Shown here: positions 62,964 to 64,000 of the stretch, one piece after another | How positions within the stretch are numbered: position 1 is the stretch's first letter | How the letters are laid out: every line of letters starts with the position of its first letter | Source of the DNA: Vibrio diabolicus | Lineage (GTDB): Bacteria; Pseudomonadota; Gammaproteobacteria; Enterobacterales; Vibrionaceae | DNA: 64,000 nucleotides | Reading direction: 5' to 3' | Assembly: GCA_001048675.1 (NCBI GenBank) | Contig: CCKK01000002.1 | Location: forward strand, 186,001 to 250,000 | Position numbers and translations under genes: made by a program | Notes under the pieces: generated by a model | Seen by the model: only the letters and a program-made list of their open reading frames with translations | Database searches by the model: none | Told to the model about the DNA's origin: nothing

Positions 62964-63977
62964 TTATTGATTGAACTCTTGTTCCAGTGAGCTCAGCACC
63001 GCTTTACCGCTGTCGCCTGTAAGCTCGATGTATTTGTCCCGCATTGGCATAGAGGCTTGTTTAAATGCTGCACGTTCGTCACTGTCGAGTTTGATCATCT
63101 GCATATCTGGTTTTGCTTGCTTAATTTGATCAAGACGTTTTTGGTTAAACTCATCCTGTTTTTCAAATATAAAGTCAGTCATACCAGCGATGACTTTATT
63201 GACCTGATCTTGGCGGTCTTGTGGGAGGGTTTCGAACCAGCTGTTGTTGGTAATGACAGTAGTAGTAAATTGTTGTTGTCCTGCCCAGATCATGTAGTCA
63301 TTCACTTCGTAGAACTTCATTTCTTCGATAGCAAAAACGGGGTTTACTTGACCATCGATCATTTTAAGTTGCAGAGCACCATAGACTTCTGAGTAGGGCA
63401 AAGGCGTAGGGTCGGCTCCAAACGATTTATAAGCCTCAACCAGCATTGGCGATGCCATCACGCGTATTTTGAAGTTATCAAAATCTTTTGGAGAACGAAT
63501 CTCACGGTTGGTCGTCCACACCATTTCACCTTCTGGATACATAGTGAGAAGTTTGAGGTTTTTCTGTTCTAGCTTTCCGCCGAGTGTGTCATAGATAGTA
63601 GGGCTTGAACTCAGCACTTTTTTATTCACATCATTGTCTTGCGACAAAAGGTAAGGGATGGAGAAAACCTGCATTTCGGGCACGAATGAACCAAAAATAC
63701 CTGGCGATGCGTTGGTAAATTGGATAATACCGTTCGCAGTAAGCTCGGTAAGATCTTCTGACTGACCCAATGTACCGTATGGATAGACTTCCACTGTGAC
63801 GTCGCCATCGGTTGCATTTTCGATGCGCTTTTTAAACTCTTGCGCATAAGCATCTTGCACCGAGCCTTTGACTTCTTCTAGAGCGAATTTCCACGTCTCT
63901 GCATAAACATTGCTGGTGGCAAAGCTGGCAGCGATCAGTACGGCACTCGTTAGGTAGCTGTGTTTCATCGGATTCAT
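62964..63977 (-). CDS. TRAP transporter periplasmic binding protein, ectoine type (TeaA/UehA-like)
   Basis: A 337-residue periplasmic binding protein of the DctP family with a signal peptide (MKHSYLTSAVLIAASFATSNVYA). AAGGAAG lies before ATG 63977; the next in-frame ATG is 63968. From memory of Halomonas TeaA several blocks look the same: EEVKGSVQDAYAQEFKKRI, GIIQFTNASPGIFGSFVPE, MYPEGEM and EVYGALQLKMIDGQVNPVF, including a Glu-Glu near the N-terminus and an Arg-containing IRVMASPML. TRAP proteins deliver ligand to DctQ/DctM membrane parts, which are not in the window and should lie just beyond the right edge. It is very likely the ectoine/hydroxyectoine uptake receptor. Confidence 0.85.
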   Translation of the reverse strand: MNPMKHSYLTSAVLIAASFATSNVYAETWKFALEEVKGSVQDAYAQEFKKRIENATDGDVTVEVYPYGTLGQSEDLTELTANGIIQFTNASPGIFGSFVPEMQVFSIPYLLSQDNDVNKKVLSSSPTIYDTLGGKLEQKNLKLLTMYPEGEMVWTTNREIRSPKDFDNFKIRVMASPMLVEAYKSFGADPTPLPYSEVYGALQLKMIDGQVNPVFAIEEMKFYEVNDYMIWAGQQQFTTTVITNNSWFETLPQDRQDQVNKVIAGMTDFIFEKQDEFNQKRLDQIKQAKPDMQMIKLDSDERAAFKQASMPMRDKYIELTGDSGKAVLSSLEQEFNQ

Positions 63978-64000
63978 CCATTTCTTCCTTAATCAGTTTG

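Noticed and set aside
1..64000. tRNA, rRNA, CRISPR, IS elements, integron attC or replication origin
   Set aside because: Looked for cloverleaf-type sequences, regularly spaced repeats, transposase motifs and DnaA-box clusters by eye; none was convincing.

Overview
The window looks like a stretch of a Vibrio chromosome, probably of the Harveyi clade and possibly the second chromosome. This rests on overall gene content (RND pumps, a Vibrio-type second PurA and a TyrS, PpsA/PpsR, ectoine and betaine genes), moderate GC and typical Vibrio small proteins. I cannot fix the species. No rRNA, tRNA, CRISPR array, IS element or replication origin was seen.

Layout. 1-3.2 kb: start of an exported protein, an NlpE-like lipoprotein, and glycine-betaine type ABC genes proW-proV without a linked proX. 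3.6-4.7 kb: a compact DUF134 regulator / NifX-like / NqrM-like operon behind tandem operator repeats. 4.7-8 kb: a phosphotransferase, a small protein and a frameshifted EF-G paralogue. 8.3-11.3 kb: a D-glutamate utilisation unit (dgcA, dgcN and a LysR gene). 11.4-13.3 kb: an MFS pump and soxR diverging from a textbook SoxR box. 13.3-17.5 kb: membrane, TPR, ASCH, methyltransferase and phospholipase D genes. 18-22.3 kb: an RND efflux pair whose adaptor gene is frameshifted. 23-25.8 kb: an AT-rich accessory segment with a two-gene unit encoding a putative Ser-Asp-His hydrolase and an unknown partner, which is the best candidate here for an undescribed system. 25.8-33.7 kb: an ABC importer with an alkaline-phosphatase-superfamily enzyme, a HAD phosphatase, a GntR regulator with paired operators, and a BCCT transporter. 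34-36.4 kb: beta-mannosidase. 37-43.6 kb: a complete RND tripartite pump with a LysR regulator. 44-53.7 kb: tyrS, a LuxR-type regulator, a SYLF protein, divergent ppsA/ppsR, ansB and a divergent purA paralogue. 53.8-56.4 kb: LysR, RRF_GI, LysE and DUF2058 genes. 56.4-64 kb: an ectoine/hydroxyectoine catabolic cluster (eutA, eutC, eutB, a class III aminotransferase, an aldehyde dehydrogenase, an Lrp regulator and a TeaA/UehA-like TRAP binding protein).

Themes. Compatible-solute handling recurs: betaine ABC genes, a BCCT carrier and ectoine breakdown to aspartate. So does scavenging of organic nitrogen and phosphorus (D-glutamate, asparagine, phosphoesters or phosphonates) and export of toxic compounds.

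Quality note. Three otherwise intact genes (EF-G paralogue, RND adaptor, aminotransferase) are each broken by a single-base indel, two of them in runs of seven A on the coding strand. The NlpE-like gene also seems to have lost its natural start by one base. This pattern fits homopolymer sequencing error as well as real mutation and should be settled before calling pseudogenes.
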